Under the pieces are notes generated by a model, which was not told where the DNA came from, searched no databases, and worked only from the letters and a program-made list of their open reading frames with translations. A DNA stretch of 7,946 bases, from contig JAEVZT010000179.1 in NCBI GenBank assembly GCA_023392115.1, positions 1-7,946 on the forward strand, read 5' to 3'. Below, in pieces: positions 4,880 to 7,946 of this stretch; the first letter of the stretch is position 1; every line of letters begins with the position of its first letter. Source of the stretch: Chloroflexota bacterium (lineage in GTDB: Bacteria; Chloroflexota; Anaerolineae; Aggregatilineales; Phototrophicaceae). The translations under genes and the position numbers were made by a program.

Positions 4880-7666
4880 ATGCGCGGCGAATTGGTCGCC
4901 ATCGACCTAGAGACCACCGGACTCGACCCCTCGCACGATCAGATCATCGAAATCGGCGCGGTTCGCTTCAAGGACGGCGAGATCATCGCCGAATACTCGC
5001 AGCTTGTCGATCCCGGTCGCCCTGTGCCGCCGCTGGTGACGTCACTGACCGGGCTGCGAAATGAAGACCTCGTCGGCATGCCGCGCATTGCCGCCGTGCT
5101 TCCTGAATTGAAAGCCTTTGTCGGCAGCTCGCCTTGGGTCGGTCACAACGTCGGCTTCGACGCCAGTTTCCTGTACGCGCAGGGTGTGCTGCAAAACAAC
5201 TTACGCCTCGACACGTATGAAATGGCGTCGGTGCTGCTGCCGAGCGCGCCGCGCTACAACCTGACCAGCCTGACCAGCCTGATGGGCTTCGACATCGAGT
5301 CGGCGCACCGCGCCCTGTACGACGCCCGTGCAACCGCTTACCTCTACTGGATGCTGTGGAACAAAGCCTGTGCCCTGCCCTTCGGCACGCTGCGCGAGAT
5401 CGTCGAGGCGTCGGCTGATCTGCGCTGGGACGCGCGTCCGGCATTCGAAGCCGCGCTGCTCGAAAGCGCGGCACATGCTGAATCGGTTGACAGCGTCGAG
5501 CTGTTCGCACCCGACCGCGCCGACCGCGCGCCGCTGCGTCCGAATGAAGAACCCGAACCGCTCGACGCGAGCGTGATCGGCGAGGCGTTCGGCGAGGACG
5601 GAAAGCTCGATCAGAACTTGCCCGGTTACGAGCGCCGCCAGCAGCAGATCGACATGGCATACGCCATCCTCGACGCCTTCAACGAGTCGAAACACGTCAT
5701 GGTCGAAGCGGGCACGGGAACGGGCAAGTCGATCGCCTATCTCGTGCCGTCGATCTACTGGTCGCTGCACAACAACGAGCGCGTGGTCGTCTCGACGAAC
5801 ACGATCAACCTGCAAGAGCAGTTGATTTTCAAAGACGTGCCCGCCGTCCGCGACGCGCTCGGCGTCGACGTGAACGCCGCCGTGATGAAGGGGCGCGCCA
5901 ATTACCTGTGCCCGCGCCGCCTCGCGACGGTGCGCCGCCGCCGCCCGACGAGCGTCGACGAGCTGCGGACGCTGGCGAAAATCCTCGTCTGGCTGCTCGA
6001 AAGCCGCGCCGGCGATCGCGGCGAAATCACCCTGCGCGGACCGGAAGAGAACATCACATGGGCGCGACTGAGCGCCGAAGATGAAGGCTGCACGCTCGAC
6101 CGCTGCCGTTCGGTCATGGACGGCGCTTGCCCCTTCTACAAGGCGCGCAAAGCGGCTGAAGAAGCGCACGTCCTCGTCGTCAATCACGCCCTGCTGATTT
6201 CCGACGCGCTGTCCGACAACCGCGTCCTGCCCGACTATCGCTATCTCGTCATCGACGAGGCGCATCACCTCGAAGAAGCGACGACCGGCGGCTTGAGCTT
6301 CCGTATCGACGCGCCGACGCTGCTGCGCCGCCTTGCCGATCTCGGCGGGGTGCGGCGCGGATTGCTCGGCAACCTGCTGGTGAGCGTGAGCGCCGCCGTG
6401 CCGGAGAAGGACAGCCGCAAGCTGGCAAGCTACATCGCCACAGTTGGCGACGCCGCCGCGACGATGGAAACGCACGTCATCCGGCTGTTCGACACGATTC
6501 GCGGGCTGCTCGGCGACCTGAACATCGGCAAGTCGGACTATACGACTCAGATTCGTGTTACTGATGTGGTTCGCTCAAAGCCCGGGTTCGCCCATGTACA
6601 GGCAGCGTGGAGCGTCCTTGCCGAGTTCTTCGAGGCGCTCAGCGAGGCGATGCACCAGCTTGCCGTCGCGCTGACAAAGCTCGAAACGCACAACATCCCC
6701 GATTACGAGGAACTCGTCAGCAGCACCGAAAGCGCGGGGCGCTATCTGGAAGAGGTTCACGCTCACTTGATGCGCTTCTTCACGACGCCGGACGCGAATA
6801 CGGTTTACTGGATCAGCGTCGGGCAAGACGCCGAGAATCTGTCGCTCCAGAGCGCGCCGCTGCATGTTGGCGCGATGGTTGAAGATCACCTGTGGCACGC
6901 CAAGGAGTCGATCGTCCTGACGAGCGCGACGCTCGGCACGCACGGCAGCTTCGACTACATCCGCAGCCGCCTGAATGCCGACGGAGTCATCCCGATCGAA
7001 GTCGGGTCGCCGTTCAACTACCGCGAGTCGACTCTGCTCTACATCCCGAATGACATGCCCGACCCGAACGACCGCCAGCGCTACCAGCAGGCGATCGAGC
7101 GCGGCTTGATCGAGCTGACGGCGGCGCTCAACGGGCGCGTGATGGCGCTGTTCACGAGCTACACACAGCTTCGCCAGACCGCGCAGGCGATCGCGCCGCG
7201 ACTCGCGCTCGGCAACATCGCCGTCTTCGACCAGAGCGACGGCACGAGCCGTCAGGCGCTGCTCGACGGCTTCAAGTCGGCGGACAAGGCGATCCTGCTC
7301 GGCACGCGCAGCTTCTGGGAAGGCGTCGACATTCCGGGCGAGATGTTGAGCGCCCTCGTCATCACGCGCCTGCCGTTCTCCGTGCCGACCGAGCCGGTCT
7401 TCGCCGCCCGTTCGGAAACGTATGCCGACTCGTTTAACGACTTCACCCTGCCCGACGCCATCCTGCGCTTCCGTCAGGGTTTCGGACGCCTGATACGCAC
7501 CAAGACCGATCGTGGCATCGTCGCCATCTTTGACGCCCGCGTCCACACGAAGAGCTACGGCAGTGCCTTCCTCGAATCGCTGCCGGACTGCACGGTGCAG
7601 TATGGTCCGCTGAATGGGCTGCCGGCGGCATCCGTTGCGTGGTTGGAAAAGGGTTCGTCGACCTGA
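4880..7666 (+). CDS. dinG: DinG-family ATP-dependent DNA helicase with N-terminal DEDDh 3'-5' exonuclease domain
   Basis: The 928-residue fusion starts with a DnaQ-like exonuclease domain (about 1-165): Exo I D-L-E-T-T-G with Asp9 and Glu11, Exo II GHNVGFD with Asp94, and Exo III His143/Asp148. A linker (about 166-245) leads to an XPD/DinG superfamily 2 helicase. Visible there are Walker A AGTGTGKS (277-284), the DEAH box (459-462), VLTSATLG (679-686) and the arginine-finger motif QGFGRLIR (866-873). Four cysteines, 344, 404, 409 and 417, sit between Walker A and DEAH where DinG/XPD proteins bind a 4Fe-4S cluster. All key residues are present, so both activities are plausible. The likely role is unwinding or trimming of forked, R-loop or quadruplex structures during repair. 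The ATG at 4880 has GGAG seven bases upstream. I saw no SOS box. Confidence 0.95.
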   Translation: MRGELVAIDLETTGLDPSHDQIIEIGAVRFKDGEIIAEYSQLVDPGRPVPPLVTSLTGLRNEDLVGMPRIAAVLPELKAFVGSSPWVGHNVGFDASFLYAQGVLQNNLRLDTYEMASVLLPSAPRYNLTSLTSLMGFDIESAHRALYDARATAYLYWMLWNKACALPFGTLREIVEASADLRWDARPAFEAALLESAAHAESVDSVELFAPDRADRAPLRPNEEPEPLDASVIGEAFGEDGKLDQNLPGYERRQQQIDMAYAILDAFNESKHVMVEAGTGTGKSIAYLVPSIYWSLHNNERVVVSTNTINLQEQLIFKDVPAVRDALGVDVNAAVMKGRANYLCPRRLATVRRRRPTSVDELRTLAKILVWLLESRAGDRGEITLRGPEENITWARLSAEDEGCTLDRCRSVMDGACPFYKARKAAEEAHVLVVNHALLISDALSDNRVLPDYRYLVIDEAHHLEEATTGGLSFRIDAPTLLRRLADLGGVRRGLLGNLLVSVSAAVPEKDSRKLASYIATVGDAAATMETHVIRLFDTIRGLLGDLNIGKSDYTTQIRVTDVVRSKPGFAHVQAAWSVLAEFFEALSEAMHQLAVALTKLETHNIPDYEELVSSTESAGRYLEEVHAHLMRFFTTPDANTVYWISVGQDAENLSLQSAPLHVGAMVEDHLWHAKESIVLTSATLGTHGSFDYIRSRLNADGVIPIEVGSPFNYRESTLLYIPNDMPDPNDRQRYQQAIERGLIELTAALNGRVMALFTSYTQLRQTAQAIAPRLALGNIAVFDQSDGTSRQALLDGFKSADKAILLGTRSFWEGVDIPGEMLSALVITRLPFSVPTEPVFAARSETYADSFNDFTLPDAILRFRQGFGRLIRTKTDRGIVAIFDARVHTKSYGSAFLESLPDCTVQYGPLNGLPAASVAWLEKGSST

Positions 7667-7693
7667 ATCAGCGTTTTAACGCCGCGCGTGATG

Positions 7694-7702
7694 TGCTATC
7701 AT
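7694..7702 (+). promoter_or_regulatory. Candidate extended -10 promoter for the Cys-containing gene
   Basis: TGC followed by TATCAT (five of six matches to TATAAT) forms an extended -10 element 28 bp after the dinG stop. The -35 region is AT-rich (TTTTAA near 7674) but a poor match. A start near 7709 would give a leader of about 26 bases before the ATG at 7735. It suggests the last gene has its own transcript rather than relying only on dinG read-through. Confidence 0.35.
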
Positions 7703-7734
7703 GGGCGAAATATTGATGGAAGAACCCGAAGTCG

Positions 7735-7946
7735 ATGCGTACACCCGCAGGCAAAGAGTGTAAATTCTACTACGCTGACTATAACCGGGGACGTGACGTG
7801 CGGGAATGCCGGCTGATCGCGGCAAACCCCAAATCGCTCCCGTGGCGTGCGAAAGACTGCGCCCATTGCCCCGTACCAGACATCCTCAACGCCAACGCCA
7901 GCCCAGACTTGTCGCTTACCTTGACAGTCAAGCCGCAGCTTCTCGG
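7735..7946 (+). CDS. Cysteine-containing hypothetical protein, N-terminal part (cut by window end)
   Basis: The frame is open from ATG 7735 to the window edge, giving 70 visible residues. An in-frame TGA at 7714 lies just upstream, and 7735 is the only ATG in between. The start is MRTPAGKECKFYYADYNRGR. Four cysteines, at 9, 25, 42 and 45, are arranged C-x15-C-x16-C-x2-C, with CAHCP at 42-46. This could bind zinc or an iron-sulfur cluster, but no named family is recognised. After CPVPDIL the sequence becomes polar and leads towards a region outside the window. The upstream ribosome site is weak (GGAAG at 7718-7722). Base composition and codon use look like those of its neighbours. Total length and function cannot be judged. 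Confidence 0.7.
   Translation, partial: MRTPAGKECKFYYADYNRGRDVRECRLIAANPKSLPWRAKDCAHCPVPDILNANASPDLSLTLTVKPQLL

Noticed and set aside
5261..5278. Nine-base tandem repeat CTGACCAGC twice inside dinG
   Set aside because: It only codes a repeated Leu-Thr-Ser in the exonuclease domain and keeps the frame; most likely chance or a small old duplication.
5201..6475. 424-codon open frame antisense to dinG
   Set aside because: It lies wholly inside the clear dinG gene. Its translation is rich in Arg, Ala, Val and Asp/Glu with no motif, as expected of a GC-rich antisense shadow.
6575..7546. 323-codon open frame antisense to the dinG helicase region
   Set aside because: Same compositional artefact: no recognisable domain, and the + strand here codes conserved helicase motifs.
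7701..7763. 20-codon ORF overlapping the start of the last gene (possible leader peptide)
   Set aside because: No ribosome site, and its first ATG overlaps the predicted -10 box. A shorter version from 7716 is possible but nothing supports translation.

Overview
The window is a gene-dense stretch of a high-GC bacterial chromosome. I saw no mobile element, CRISPR array, tRNA or rRNA. The likely source is a member of the Chloroflexota (Anaerolineae-like). This is an inference from exported proteins with Pro/Thr/Glu/Ala-rich low-complexity linkers or tails, a flavin-dependent ThyX, a group II truncated haemoglobin, and an exonuclease-DinG fusion. No marker gene settles the taxonomy.

Left part (1-1410, + strand): the last codons of ruvC, then ruvA, then thyX, tightly spaced and probably co-transcribed. 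RuvC and RuvA act in Holliday-junction processing and ThyX makes dTMP. ruvB does not follow ruvA.

Middle part (1400-2759, - strand): a compact four-gene run, read right to left. It encodes a group II truncated globin, a small two-helix membrane protein, a 32-residue single-helix membrane protein that is easily missed by length cut-offs, and a lipoprotein with a Pro/Thr-rich stalk and a fibronectin-III-like domain. The run ends by overlapping the 3' end of thyX by 11 bp, tail to tail.

A 95-bp divergent intergenic region (2760-2854) holds promoter-like elements that face each other. It separates the globin run from a 642-residue exported protein made of two tandem PstS-type solute-binding domains (2855-4783, + strand). 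A perfect 12-bp stem-loop follows that gene.

Right part (4880-7946, + strand): a 928-residue DinG-type helicase with an N-terminal DEDDh exonuclease domain and a complete set of four candidate Fe-S cysteines. After it comes an extended -10 element and the start of a cysteine-containing hypothetical protein cut by the window edge.

The DNA-repair and nucleotide genes (ruvC, ruvA, thyX, dinG) flank the cell-envelope and haem-protein genes. Apart from the evident operons, no single pathway unites the window. The least ordinary items are the globin/membrane/lipoprotein cluster with its hidden small ORF, the duplicated binding protein whose second copy has lost a ligand-motif arginine, and the lengthened ThyX signature motif.
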